In this document: positions 1 through 9,360 of the stretch, piece by piece
Layout of the letters: each line of letters starts with the position of its first letter
Position numbering within the stretch: position 1 is the first letter of the stretch
Assembly: GCA_020849625.1 (NCBI GenBank)
Contig: JADLFV010000067.1
Span: forward strand, 1 to 64,000
DNA: 64,000 nt
Direction of reading: 5' to 3'
DNA from: Phycisphaeraceae bacterium
Lineage (GTDB): Bacteria > Planctomycetota > Phycisphaerae > Phycisphaerales > Phycisphaeraceae
Translations under genes and position numbers: made by a program
Notes under the pieces: model-generated
What the model saw: only the letters and a program-made list of their open reading frames with translations
Database searches by the model: none
What the model was told of the DNA's origin: nothing

Positions 1-202
1 CGCTGAGGTAGATACAGCCGCGGCCCTCGGCCGGCGCGCCTCCCACTTCCACGCGCACCAGGGCGACGGCTTGCGTGATATTGGTGATCTTGCCCGAGCT
101 GAGGATCAGCGGTTGCACGAAAGCCTGACGGGTGAAGACAACTTCAGCACTGATCACACGAGTGCTGGATGCAGCGAGGCTCAGTCGGGTGTCGGTGTTC
201 AT
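1..202 (-). CDS. Enolase-superfamily (mandelate racemase-like) protein, N-terminal fragment
   Basis: The first 67 codons of a minus-strand gene that leaves the window at base 1. The start is the ATG at 202, 38 bases after the stop of the upstream oxidoreductase gene, so the two are probably co-transcribed. The visible part reads as an enolase-superfamily N-terminal capping domain: a PLILSSGKIT segment, then alternating hydrophobic residues (VALVRVEVGG) and a G-x-G-x-I turn. The catalytic barrel lies outside the window, so the substrate cannot be named. The neighbouring sugar oxidoreductases suggest an acid-sugar dehydratase or racemase. The family call rests on a short N-terminal match only. 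Confidence 0.55.
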   Translation of the reverse strand, partial: MNTDTRLSLAASSTRVISAEVVFTRQAFVQPLILSSGKITNITQAVALVRVEVGGAPAEGRGCIYLS

Positions 203-240
203 GAGTTGGCCGTACTTGCAACGGGCCGATCAGGAATGAT

Positions 241-1179
241 TCAGACACGGGCGGCCTGAGCCGTTGCTGGATACTTGAGCTTGCGATAGCTGATGCCGAA
301 CGCATCGCCGTCGTAATGAATATCATGACTTATCGCATCAAGACGCACGATCTGATCACCGCAGGTCCATGACTGACGAGCAGCCAGGGCCCAACGTTCG
401 GGGGCTGTCCAGACTGCGTGTGGCACAGGGGGCGTATCCACCTGACAGCTTAAGTAGGGCAAAGTGGCCTCAAGGATGGCGCGATACAGTTTGCCCGGTA
501 CGGGCTGCAGGTGGGTGCAGCCCCGCTCGGTGATGATCGTGCTGTAGAACGGGTGCCAGCCGGCGGCGGAGCCCACGATCAGCCAGCCGAGCCGGCCATC
601 AGCCCACTTTAGCTCGATCCGCCGCTGACCGTGTTCAGAGACATGGCGCACCGAAGCGGCGTCGGGCCCCATGAGCGCTGCCAGCAGTGAATAGGCGTGA
701 ATCCCGTAATTGAACTCGTCCACGGCACAGCCGCAGAGAATGGTGTGAGGTGTCCCCCGTTCATCCAGAGGACGGTCCAGATATTCCCGCACTTCAGAGC
801 AATAGCGCAACGCCGAACCGCCGCAGATCCGCACGCCGCTGGCCGCCCAGTCTTCGAACTGCGCCAGGTCCGTTAAGCATCCTGCAACCGGCTTATCGAT
901 CAGCAGAGCGCAGCCCGCTTCGACAAAAGGACGGGCCCGTTCCACGTGCCGGTCCCAGTTGCAGCCGTGCAAAATGGCGCAGTCAATCTGCTCCGCCATC
1001 TGCGGTAAGGAGGTGAATACAGTTGCGATCTTGTGCTCGTGGGCGAACGTCTCCGCATAGCCAGCCGGATGCACGTCGCCATGGTCCAGGACGCCGACAA
1101 CTTCATGGCCCAGCTCACGAATCACGGGCACCCAGCTTTGTGGGTGCGAGGTGTCCAAGTCAACCAGTCCGATCTTCAT
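241..1179 (-). CDS. Gfo/Idh/MocA-like oxidoreductase
   Basis: A 312-residue cytoplasmic protein with the layout of NAD(P)-dependent sugar oxidoreductases: an N-terminal Rossmann half and a C-terminal alpha/beta half. The nucleotide-binding start is degenerate (MKIGLVDLDTSHPQSW) and lacks the usual GxGxxG. The catalytic-lysine region is present as LIDKPVAG near residue 93, where the family has EKP. The weak dinucleotide motif means redox activity is not certain. It is one of three family members in the first 18 kb, all on the minus strand, which points to stepwise oxidation or epimerisation of an unusual sugar. Confidence 0.75.
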   Translation of the reverse strand: MKIGLVDLDTSHPQSWVPVIRELGHEVVGVLDHGDVHPAGYAETFAHEHKIATVFTSLPQMAEQIDCAILHGCNWDRHVERARPFVEAGCALLIDKPVAGCLTDLAQFEDWAASGVRICGGSALRYCSEVREYLDRPLDERGTPHTILCGCAVDEFNYGIHAYSLLAALMGPDAASVRHVSEHGQRRIELKWADGRLGWLIVGSAAGWHPFYSTIITERGCTHLQPVPGKLYRAILEATLPYLSCQVDTPPVPHAVWTAPERWALAARQSWTCGDQIVRLDAISHDIHYDGDAFGISYRKLKYPATAQAARV

Positions 1180-1285
1180 ATCGTGATCTCCGACAATGTT
1201 GCGTTCTTGACGATTGAACGATCAGTTTCACGAACCGCGAGTGTGAGCGGGAAACCGCTTCCTCACGTGCGCGGCTCATAAAGGA

Positions 1286-2785
1286 TTACAATTTTCGCAG
1301 TATGGCCGCCACCTTCTGCTTAAACAGCGATTCCCACTGCGGCGCCACGAGACACTCGCAGTCTTCCTGGGCGCCGGCCGCACGGGCATTGCTCATCTGC
1401 TCCGCTGTAGGCGTATAGTAAAGATAGCCGTTGGATACGCCCGACACGAAGGTGTACTGATGAGGAGATTGTTTCTTGATGTCGAGCCCGCACTGAGCGC
1501 TCAATTCTCCCGGGAAAGCGATCAGTACGAATTCCCCAATCCTCAGGCCCTGCACGTCCACGGTAATGGTTTTCTCGGTCGATGCGATATTGCGTGCGTG
1601 GTGCTTGCGCAGCAGGTCCAGGTTTAATTGAATTCTCGTCAGTTCCTCCATGACGTGGATGTTGTGCAGGTAGTGGTCGAGGATTTTGCGATTGTCCGCA
1701 TCCAGCTTATCCCAGCCTTCGCGCCCCGACGCTCGATCATGCAAGTACCGATACGAATAGTACGACGGATAGTCGTCAAATATGTTGTACTTAAGATATA
1801 GCTGGAAGAATGTCTTTAAGTTGAGACTGGTCCCCTTCAGCGATCCCAGCAGACGTTTCTGTTCGGCTTCCATCGCTGCGATGCGTGGTGCATGGTCGGC
1901 TCGTGGCAGCTCAATTTGGTCGCGGATCACTCTCAGGTCATTGTTTTCACCGCCCTGGATATGCTTCAGGGCGCGCAGTGTGCTGAGGCCCAGCAGATGG
2001 CCCAGGGGCTCCGCATCACGCGGATGATCAACATCCTTATACAAAGCCGGGTTGATGTCTCCGCAGCAGCCTTGTAAAAAAAATGCCATTGCGCCCGCGT
2101 TCAGGTTCTCTTCGATAGTTTTACAGGCGAATCCGCTGATGTCTGCCGTATTACCCTTGTTGGGCACCCCCATGATCGGATGGCAGGCAAAGTGGTGCAC
2201 CACGGCAAGGGTTTGGCCGTCTTCACGATCCAGGCGCAGAATGCCGATCTGGGGATCGACCGGTCCGACACCCACGATCTGGTCGTCAGGTGGCAGCGCA
2301 TAGGCCTGGCGCACATCGGCTTCCTTGCCGTCCCGCATCTTGAGTCGACGGTTCTCCGTGATCCGGTCTTCGTAGCCGACACCGACACCGACCCGGACCG
2401 GTTCCATTTTCCGCCAAGCCTCACCCACCGCTCGGATCGTGCGCTGAGCCACATCTGAACACACCACGCCATGACAGTGGCTGGCATTGATCAGAATATT
2501 GGCGGGATCGACGCCGAGTTCCTGTTTGATCTGTGCGCTCACAAGGGGCAGATAGTCATTGCCGATGTGCCCGATCTCGCCGATGGCGACGGCATCAACG
2601 GTGATGACCAGTACGATCGTATATGCCTTTCGAAGAGCCAGGGCCTTGACATACAAGGGATCATTGACCGGGCCAGCCTCGGTGTTCGTGATGTCAACTT
2701 TGGCGGCACCCGCCCAAATCCGACCGTCGGCCGCGCCGCCGGCTGTTGGCCCGACGGATTTGCCTGTTGAGGTTGATGGCATCAT
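1286..2785 (-). CDS. Neutral/alkaline ceramidase-like N-terminal domain protein
   Basis: A 499-residue protein resembling the zinc amidohydrolase domain of neutral ceramidases. Visible motifs are AAKVDIT near residue 27, ASHCHG at 101-106 (the family has a T-x-S-H-x-H zinc site here), HHFACHP further on, and LQGCCGDINPA in the middle. No signal peptide is evident, unlike secreted ceramidases. Such proteins are common in planctomycete sugar-utilisation loci and usually have unknown substrates, so true ceramide cleavage is doubtful. It lies 42 bases downstream of the PIG-L deacetylase gene on the same strand, so the two may act on the same amide-bearing or N-acetylated substrate; that is inference. 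Confidence 0.7.
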   Translation of the reverse strand: MMPSTSTGKSVGPTAGGAADGRIWAGAAKVDITNTEAGPVNDPLYVKALALRKAYTIVLVITVDAVAIGEIGHIGNDYLPLVSAQIKQELGVDPANILINASHCHGVVCSDVAQRTIRAVGEAWRKMEPVRVGVGVGYEDRITENRRLKMRDGKEADVRQAYALPPDDQIVGVGPVDPQIGILRLDREDGQTLAVVHHFACHPIMGVPNKGNTADISGFACKTIEENLNAGAMAFFLQGCCGDINPALYKDVDHPRDAEPLGHLLGLSTLRALKHIQGGENNDLRVIRDQIELPRADHAPRIAAMEAEQKRLLGSLKGTSLNLKTFFQLYLKYNIFDDYPSYYSYRYLHDRASGREGWDKLDADNRKILDHYLHNIHVMEELTRIQLNLDLLRKHHARNIASTEKTITVDVQGLRIGEFVLIAFPGELSAQCGLDIKKQSPHQYTFVSGVSNGYLYYTPTAEQMSNARAAGAQEDCECLVAPQWESLFKQKVAAILRKL

Positions 2786-2827
2786 TACGGTCTCTATCTA
2801 TGTGGAAGATTATGCAAGAACAGTCGG

Positions 2828-3820
2828 TCACACGGTATGACTGCGTGCTCCATTGAACGTGTCGAGTTTGTAGCTGATTACGGCAAGTTGTTCACGGTCC
2901 GACTGCCGCGCTCGGGTCAGGGCGTAGTCGGAAACCGGCAGATAGCGATAGGTTTGGGATCGCTCGCTGATGAACGCCTCGCCATAGGCCACCCCACCCA
3001 ATCTGCCGACATGGCCGTCCGTCGTCTCGATCGCTTTACGGGCAAAACCCAGGTGGTATCCCTGGCTTTGCAGACACTCCTGAGCAGCCAGCTTCTTTTC
3101 CACCACGTCGGTGATGTCGATGATCACATTGTTATAGATGCCGCGACGGACCTCCCAGATCGAATGGGGCGATTGCCCGGCGCCAGCACCCCAGAAGAAC
3201 GTACACGCAACATGGTGCGGCGGATGGTCGTCCCCGGGCTCCACGGACGACGCTGCTTCCCGGGCCATGAGTGCGATATGGCCGGCGGAGGCATGTGAGT
3301 TCCAGAATCCGCCATTCTCATAGGGGAAATGCGTCAACAGCACATCAGGTTTCCAGGAGCGAATCAGCGACGCCACACGCAACGCCGTCGCCCGCTCCGG
3401 CATGATCACGCCGTCTTCAGCGCCGAAAAAGAACACCTCTTCAATGCCCAGAATAGCACAGGCTTGTCGTACCTCATCCGCCTTGATGTCGCTGCGTTCC
3501 GTCATGAGGTTCGAAAGAGTCCGGGCATCGGGAATGTGCTGCGAATGAAACATTTCCGTGCATAGAACCTCATCATGCACTCGGGCGCCATGTGTGAGCA
3601 CCACACACGCCACCTGGTCACCCCGCTCGATGTGATGTGCCATGGTGCCGCCCGACTGGTCAAAAATGTCAGCCGGGTGCGCTCCGACGGACATGATGCG
3701 CAGGGGCTGTGTGGCTCCGTTTGATTCTGACTGGCGTAGGCTGTCTGATGAAGATGATGATCCAGCGGGCATGGGCTGCTCCTGTATCCCAGGCAGGGTC
3801 ATGCGAGGCAGGCATGGCAA
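2828..3820 (-). CDS. PIG-L family deacetylase (LmbE-like)
   Basis: A 330-residue protein with the zinc-dependent N-deacetylase fold of the LmbE/PIG-L family. The signature AHPADIFDQSGG lies at about residues 48-59 (the family consensus is AHPDD followed by GG), and SHASAGHIAL further on supplies the third zinc ligand. The first Asp of the DD pair is replaced by Ala, which may lower activity. About 40 low-complexity residues rich in Ser precede the domain, so the true start may be one of the internal Met codons. Its neighbours, a ceramidase-like protein and sugar dehydrogenases, suggest removal of an N-acyl group from an amino sugar. Confidence 0.8.
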   Translation of the reverse strand: MPCLPRMTLPGIQEQPMPAGSSSSSDSLRQSESNGATQPLRIMSVGAHPADIFDQSGGTMAHHIERGDQVACVVLTHGARVHDEVLCTEMFHSQHIPDARTLSNLMTERSDIKADEVRQACAILGIEEVFFFGAEDGVIMPERATALRVASLIRSWKPDVLLTHFPYENGGFWNSHASAGHIALMAREAASSVEPGDDHPPHHVACTFFWGAGAGQSPHSIWEVRRGIYNNVIIDITDVVEKKLAAQECLQSQGYHLGFARKAIETTDGHVGRLGGVAYGEAFISERSQTYRYLPVSDYALTRARQSDREQLAVISYKLDTFNGARSHTV

Positions 3821-3852
3821 AGGTCCATGCCGTAACAGTTCTGTGAAACATT

Positions 3853-4821
3853 TTACAGTTGCTGAACCTGACCGGTACGTATGGCAGCATCCGCAGCGAG
3901 CACCATCCGCGTCGCCTGGATGCCATCCTGTGCTGTTATCACTGGGGTTCGGTTCTCAAGCAACGCATGGATAAACTCATGGTTTTCAAGCTGGAAGCCT
4001 TCCTCTTCGGGTCGGGTTTCCTCGCGTGTCGCTTTGCCATCGAAGAAGGTGCCCTTCTTGAGCCGATCATAAAGCTGTACGCTCTTGCCCGCTCCAAACA
4101 GTTGAAAGAAGAACTTGCTGGTAAACGGTCCGGGAGCAGCGTCCCCCTGAATCCAACTGGCGACATGGCCGTTGGCGAATCGGATCGTCGCCACACACTG
4201 GTCAATACAGGGGTGACCGGGATGCGACATAGCGCCGCCCGCCGCCCAGACTGCCACGGGCTCACTGCCCGCCAGGTAACGCAGGATGTCCGTGGTGTGA
4301 CAACCCTGGCTGTGCACATTGGCTCCCCCGGCAACCGGGTCCTGAACCCACAGATGATCACCCCAGCGGCTGTCCATCATCTGCCCCACCAGGATCTGGG
4401 GCCGGGGCAGGAACGCCCGTGCCTCCTGGATCAAGGGATAGAACCGCATTTTGAACGCGGGCATGAGATACACGCCAGCCTTGGCCACCGCATCGGCCAC
4501 CGCCTGGCAGTCCTGGATGGACAGCGCCAGTGGCTTCTCGATCAGAATGTGCTTACCGGCCAGGGCCGCAGCAATGGCCAGGGGCGCGTGTGAATCGTGA
4601 CGGGTACAGATATAGATGGCGTCGATCGCATCATCGTCAAAAATACGCTGCACTTGCGTGGTGGCATAGCTTCCACCAAACTCCTGGAGCATGGCCTGAG
4701 CCGCTTTTTCATCGACGTCGGCATAGGCGTTCAAGACTGCCTCGGGAATCTTCGCCAGACAGGCGGCATGGGTTCGGCCCAATCGGCCGCATCCGATCAA
4801 TCCGATATTCACACGTTTCAT
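3853..4821 (-). CDS. Gfo/Idh/MocA oxidoreductase, inositol 2-dehydrogenase-like
   Basis: A 322-residue NAD(P)-dependent oxidoreductase. The N-terminus has a clean Rossmann motif, IGLIGCGRLGRTHAA, and the catalytic LIEKPLAL is near residue 95. The length and the sequence after the EKP motif resemble myo-inositol 2-dehydrogenase-type enzymes, but the substrate cannot be fixed. The start codon overlaps the stop of the upstream symporter gene by four bases, so the transporter and dehydrogenase are translationally coupled. This fits uptake of a polyol or sugar followed by oxidation. Confidence 0.85.
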   Translation of the reverse strand: MKRVNIGLIGCGRLGRTHAACLAKIPEAVLNAYADVDEKAAQAMLQEFGGSYATTQVQRIFDDDAIDAIYICTRHDSHAPLAIAAALAGKHILIEKPLALSIQDCQAVADAVAKAGVYLMPAFKMRFYPLIQEARAFLPRPQILVGQMMDSRWGDHLWVQDPVAGGANVHSQGCHTTDILRYLAGSEPVAVWAAGGAMSHPGHPCIDQCVATIRFANGHVASWIQGDAAPGPFTSKFFFQLFGAGKSVQLYDRLKKGTFFDGKATREETRPEEEGFQLENHEFIHALLENRTPVITAQDGIQATRMVLAADAAIRTGQVQQL

Positions 4822-6440
4822 GGTGCATCCTCGGTTGTTGTGTATTCGGGCAACTTGCGATCAGTAACAGGGGCATTCTCCGCCACCTGGGAATTCTTAT
4901 GGTTCAGTGTCCACAAAGTGAGGCCGGCCACTTTGTCACGAGGCAATCGCGGCGAGAAGCGGGAAAGGATCAACCCGCCAACGAGCATGAACGCCACGCC
5001 GGGCACTGAGATCAGCATGAAGCTCAAGGGTTTTTCTGTTCCCCGCGACAGCAGAAACCACACCACCATGGCGGAGGTGACCAACCAGGAACCGATGACC
5101 AGGATGAGGATATTTCTGGCGTTGACCCGTCGGCTGATCACCCCAAGCAGGAAGATGGGCCAAAGCACATTGAAGAATGCAAACCACAGGGAGGTGACCT
5201 CGACCATGGTCTGTCCGATGCGTTGATTAGCTGTGGCGATCAAGATTCCGGCCCCCACCGCCAATACACCGACACCGATGGTCATGATACGGGAGAAACG
5301 AACCTGCTGGGCTTCAGTCGAAGTTTTGCGAAAGATGCGCAGGTAAAAGTCCTTGGTGGCCACGGTGGCGAGACTGTTGATGCCTGAATCGAGGGTGCTC
5401 ATCACCGCAGCGAGCATGGCAGCCACAATCAGTCCCGGCACCGGGGCTGGCAACTGTGTGGCCACAAAGTGGAACAGCACCGTGTCGCCGGTGATGCCCT
5501 CTGGCAGTGGGTGATGTTCGTAGTAGGTGAACATCGCCAGGCCGGTCAAATACATCACCGGCCCCAGGGGCAGCACGATCGCGATATAGGTGAAAAGCGA
5601 TCGTTTGGCCTTCTGATAGGAGGAGGTGGTCAGCAAGCGCTGGATCGAGATCTGGTCACTGCTGTTGTTAAACATTTCGGAGCTGATCGCCGAATAGACC
5701 ATGACCCAGAAGCTAAGTCTCAGGTAGGGATCAAGCGCGAAGAATTCGGGATTTTTAAAGTACTCAAAGCCTCGGCCGTGTTTGAAGCTGTATGCGACCA
5801 TGCCCCACATATCCATGGGCAATCTGGCAATGCTGACCCAAAGGATCAGCACCAGGCCGCCGACGACGATGATGAACTGGACCAGATCGGTCCAGATGAC
5901 CGCGCGGATGCCACCCATGGTTGTGTAGAGGATGCCGATGAAGCCGACTAGGCTGATGCTGAACCAGGCGGGCCAGTCGGCCGCACCTTCAAAAATCTTG
6001 GCTGAGGCATACAGCACCACCGCCAGATAGAGGGTGCGCATCATCATGAACAAGCCTGCGGCGAGCAGACGTATGCGCACGTCAAACCGCTCTTCGAGGT
6101 ACTGATAGGGCGTAAACACCCGTGAACGGAAATAGAAACGCACGAACAGGAAGAAGGCGAGGAGCGATGCAAATGGGGCAATCGCGTTCTGAACCAGCAT
6201 GCTCACGCCGTGGTTGTATGCTTCTCCAGGGACAGCGACCAGCGACAGAGCGCTGAGCAGTGAGATGTAGTAGGAGATGCCGACCAGCCACCACGCCATG
6301 CGCCGGCCGCCGAGAAGGTAATTTTCCGTGCCCTGATCCTTGGAGCGTGAAAACCAATAGCCGATCGCGACCACGATCAGCAGGTAGGCTGCCATCACCG
6401 TGTAATCAAGACTGGCAAATGCGATGAGTGGGGCAATCAT
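4818..6440 (-). CDS. Sodium:solute symporter (SSS family)
   Basis: A 540-residue integral inner-membrane protein with about 13-14 hydrophobic segments along its whole length and the typical start of sodium/solute symporters (first helix, then a charged loop and LLGGRRMAWW). The family imports sugars, polyols, amino acids or sialic acid with Na+. The four-base overlap with the inositol-dehydrogenase-like gene downstream suggests a sugar or cyclitol substrate. The hydrophilic C-terminal tail of about 35 residues has no recognised domain. Confidence 0.88.
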   Translation of the reverse strand: MIAPLIAFASLDYTVMAAYLLIVVAIGYWFSRSKDQGTENYLLGGRRMAWWLVGISYYISLLSALSLVAVPGEAYNHGVSMLVQNAIAPFASLLAFFLFVRFYFRSRVFTPYQYLEERFDVRIRLLAAGLFMMMRTLYLAVVLYASAKIFEGAADWPAWFSISLVGFIGILYTTMGGIRAVIWTDLVQFIIVVGGLVLILWVSIARLPMDMWGMVAYSFKHGRGFEYFKNPEFFALDPYLRLSFWVMVYSAISSEMFNNSSDQISIQRLLTTSSYQKAKRSLFTYIAIVLPLGPVMYLTGLAMFTYYEHHPLPEGITGDTVLFHFVATQLPAPVPGLIVAAMLAAVMSTLDSGINSLATVATKDFYLRIFRKTSTEAQQVRFSRIMTIGVGVLAVGAGILIATANQRIGQTMVEVTSLWFAFFNVLWPIFLLGVISRRVNARNILILVIGSWLVTSAMVVWFLLSRGTEKPLSFMLISVPGVAFMLVGGLILSRFSPRLPRDKVAGLTLWTLNHKNSQVAENAPVTDRKLPEYTTTEDAP

Positions 6441-6499
6441 GGACTATCTGGGGTGGCAGGTAAAAGTGAATACTCGCGTGCCAGCTTCTCGCAGGTCGG

Positions 6500-9349
6500 T
6501 CAGGACGAACGATCACCTTTGGCAGCAGGATTCGTGACTTGCCAGTCTATGTCATCGATCAGTCCAGCACAGCCGCTTTCGCCGGCAGGCAGTAGGACGA
6601 ACGCATTAATCTGCTCCACCTGGGCCAGTGCGGCATTGCCGGCCAAAGTCTGCTTGCCTGCAGGCGTGATGGCATAAAGTGTGAATCTGCGCCTATCGAG
6701 ATCCGCATTCAATTCAAAGCGGTGCCATACACCCGGCGCAAAACCTGCGCCGACTGGTATGCTTCGACCTTCACCATTGAACAGCAACATCTGCCCTGCT
6801 GGTCCGAGCTGCAGTCGCAGGTTGCCTTGCCACTTACCCGAATCGGTGAGCCAGACGGTCAGGCCTGATTGAGGCTGTTCGAGCAGCACAGAAAAACTGA
6901 TTTTTAACTGACCGCCACACAATCGATAGTCCCGACGAAAACCAAATCCCACGCCCTTCTCCTGATCTCGCATGATCCTCACACACTTGCCGGATGTCGT
7001 GCGCGGGTCATCCACCAGAATGACATCACGCCAACCGCCTTCATCCGAAATGGGATTGCCCGCCGTGACCGAATTCTCGGATGCTGTCTCGCTGTTGAAA
7101 TCCTGGACCATGTAGGGCATCAACGCCGGCTCCGATTCGGCAACTGGCATGACCGGTGACAATGTTGAAGCCGAGCGATGCAAGGGGTATTCGCGGTAAC
7201 CAGCCTCCGCTTCCTCTTCGGTGATCGTCACGGGCTGGTGAGCCTCCTGTTTGACGTACAACACCCGCCAAGCCCGGTCGGCGAGGACCGCATCTTCATT
7301 CTGGTTCAGGTAGTGCTCCAGCGCCTCGTGTCCGCGGGGCCCCAGGCGATCCAACGCCTCGCCGATCGTCCGCCAGCCCCAGTCGGCGTCATCGCGTGTG
7401 CTTGATTGGCCATATTCACCAAATCGGGCCGCCAGCTTGTCGATCACCTCGTAACCCATTCCGCCCACCCAGCGCGTGTCACTGTGCAGGCGCAGCGAAA
7501 GGTTGCGCGTGGCCATCGAACGCACAGTGGGATGCGGATCATCCAGCAGACGCGCCAGGCAGTCGGTGGACTCGGGTGTGGCGATGTGCTCCAGAGCGCG
7601 GGCGACGTTCCACCTCACCAGCCAATTTTCGTGATCGGCGTTGGCGATCAGTGCTGGCCAGGCGTCCGGCCGGGCTTTGCCTCCCCCAACCAGACGGATG
7701 GCGACGATCCGCGCATCCGCCGAAGGGTGGTTCAAGCCTAGAATCAAATCGCTGGTGCGCTCGGGAGGCAGCGATCCGAGCGGCGCTGCACTCATCAGGT
7801 GCATCATCGGATTCGCGTGCCTGGCAATCGCATCGTAAAGCACGGGTATCGTGGATGAGTCCCCGAGCTGAGCCAGCGTGTTGACTGCCGTGCAGCGGAC
7901 GATGTTCTGAGCATCGTCCAAACGATCCTTGATGGCATCAATGACCTTTTGGTCGATAGTGTCCGGCGACTGTAGGCCCGCGGTCACCAGCAGGCGCAAT
8001 GCCTGTCGGCGCACAAGGATGCTGGAATCGTGAGTAGCATGGACCACCCGGTTCAGATCAAGTGGTGTCGAGCCGGCTCCCATCTGAGACAGCACGCTCA
8101 GCTTGGCCACAAAGTCGTCGCCATCGAGCGCTTCAACAGGTTGAGCCGAATGGTACCCGTATTCCAGTTCTTCACTCTGCCCGGAGATCGTGCGCCAGAC
8201 ACCTGCGTCGCGCAGGTCATGAGCCGACTCCGAGAATCCTGCGCTGGCGATGGTGGCCAGTTGGATGTCCGTCTCACCGACTTCTTCTTTGACCAGGCGC
8301 AGGGTTGGTATCGGATCGCCGTGGAAATACACGAATAGCTCATCGACCAACCCCTCCCGCGCATACGTCCGCCAATCCACGCGGATGCGCCCACTGAGTA
8401 ATACATCTTTGAACGCCAGCCAACTCTGCGGCAGGTCCGGATGCTTGGCGCTGAGCATTACGCTGATTTTCACGCCCAACGGCCGCAAAGCCTCTCGCAG
8501 CTCACGGAAGAATTGCGTCAGGTATTCACCTCGCAGGTCCGCCAGCTTCTGCTTGTCATACGGCTCCGTGCGGATGTTGACGCCGTAAGAATCCTGATAG
8601 GCCTCGACAATCGGTTCATTGAATCCGAACTCGTCGTCAAAACGTGTGCCCTGGTTTTCCACGTAGAGGTGGAAACTCAGCCCGTCGTATCCTTTATCAC
8701 GCACCAGATCGGCGTACATGGCCACCATGGCCTGTCTGGCTTCAGGATAGGCAAAGCAGATGGGGCCGGACATTCGGCGGATGCCTGCCCGATCGACCGG
8801 GATCCACTCCGGGTGTTCAACTCGGATTTTGCTTTCAAAGAAAAACGGCCCTTGCCCCTTGGTGGGGTATTCGATATAGGCCTGCGCCCCGTGATCAAAT
8901 AACGCCGCCACGCCCCACACTTCCATGCCGCGGGCCTTGGCCGCCCGGATCATGTGGTCGCCTGTCCCCAGTTCGGAGAACAGATGATCCATCCACTTCG
9001 ACCATGGTCCGTGATGTGCTGATTCCTCCCGGTTCACACCCTTGTAGATAATCTGCTCGATTTGCGCAGCGCGCCAGTAGATGCGTTTCACGCCGTAAGC
9101 CTGCTTGAGCACATCAAGCACCTCGTCGATGGACTCAGGCGAATCGATCGGCGGGACATTGAAGAAGATTTCGTTATCGCCGTTGCTGAAATAGACAGCG
9201 ACGTTCTCCCTGTCGGCGGCGGCGGGGATGGTACGCTTCCACTCGGGGATCAGTGATCGGCCCTGGGCGGCCGGCGTCTGGCCAATCTCCGACACGATCA
9301 TCGCTGTGAATAAAAACACCATCACCTTCGACATTGCCATTTGCCGCAT
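6500..9349 (-). CDS. Secreted GHL10-like and HEAT-repeat protein
   Basis: A 949-residue protein with an N-terminal signal-like hydrophobic stretch (MVFLFTAMIVSEIG). Residues about 45-400 look like a TIM-barrel domain of the putative glycoside-hydrolase-like (GHL10-type) group: VAVYFSNGDNE, a GVKRIYWRAAQIEQI segment, then RDKGYDGLSFH. Residues about 430-690 are HEAT-like helical repeats. The last 200 residues are beta-rich and LamG/concanavalin-like. It is a clear paralogue of the next gene upstream but lacks that protein's dockerin and PEP-CTERM tail, so it is probably released or bound through a partner. An AAGG ribosome site precedes the ATG. Sugar hydrolysis is plausible but unproven. Confidence 0.7.
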   Translation of the reverse strand: MRQMAMSKVMVFLFTAMIVSEIGQTPAAQGRSLIPEWKRTIPAAADRENVAVYFSNGDNEIFFNVPPIDSPESIDEVLDVLKQAYGVKRIYWRAAQIEQIIYKGVNREESAHHGPWSKWMDHLFSELGTGDHMIRAAKARGMEVWGVAALFDHGAQAYIEYPTKGQGPFFFESKIRVEHPEWIPVDRAGIRRMSGPICFAYPEARQAMVAMYADLVRDKGYDGLSFHLYVENQGTRFDDEFGFNEPIVEAYQDSYGVNIRTEPYDKQKLADLRGEYLTQFFRELREALRPLGVKISVMLSAKHPDLPQSWLAFKDVLLSGRIRVDWRTYAREGLVDELFVYFHGDPIPTLRLVKEEVGETDIQLATIASAGFSESAHDLRDAGVWRTISGQSEELEYGYHSAQPVEALDGDDFVAKLSVLSQMGAGSTPLDLNRVVHATHDSSILVRRQALRLLVTAGLQSPDTIDQKVIDAIKDRLDDAQNIVRCTAVNTLAQLGDSSTIPVLYDAIARHANPMMHLMSAAPLGSLPPERTSDLILGLNHPSADARIVAIRLVGGGKARPDAWPALIANADHENWLVRWNVARALEHIATPESTDCLARLLDDPHPTVRSMATRNLSLRLHSDTRWVGGMGYEVIDKLAARFGEYGQSSTRDDADWGWRTIGEALDRLGPRGHEALEHYLNQNEDAVLADRAWRVLYVKQEAHQPVTITEEEAEAGYREYPLHRSASTLSPVMPVAESEPALMPYMVQDFNSETASENSVTAGNPISDEGGWRDVILVDDPRTTSGKCVRIMRDQEKGVGFGFRRDYRLCGGQLKISFSVLLEQPQSGLTVWLTDSGKWQGNLRLQLGPAGQMLLFNGEGRSIPVGAGFAPGVWHRFELNADLDRRRFTLYAITPAGKQTLAGNAALAQVEQINAFVLLPAGESGCAGLIDDIDWQVTNPAAKGDRSS

Positions 9350-9360
9350 GGAATTAGCCT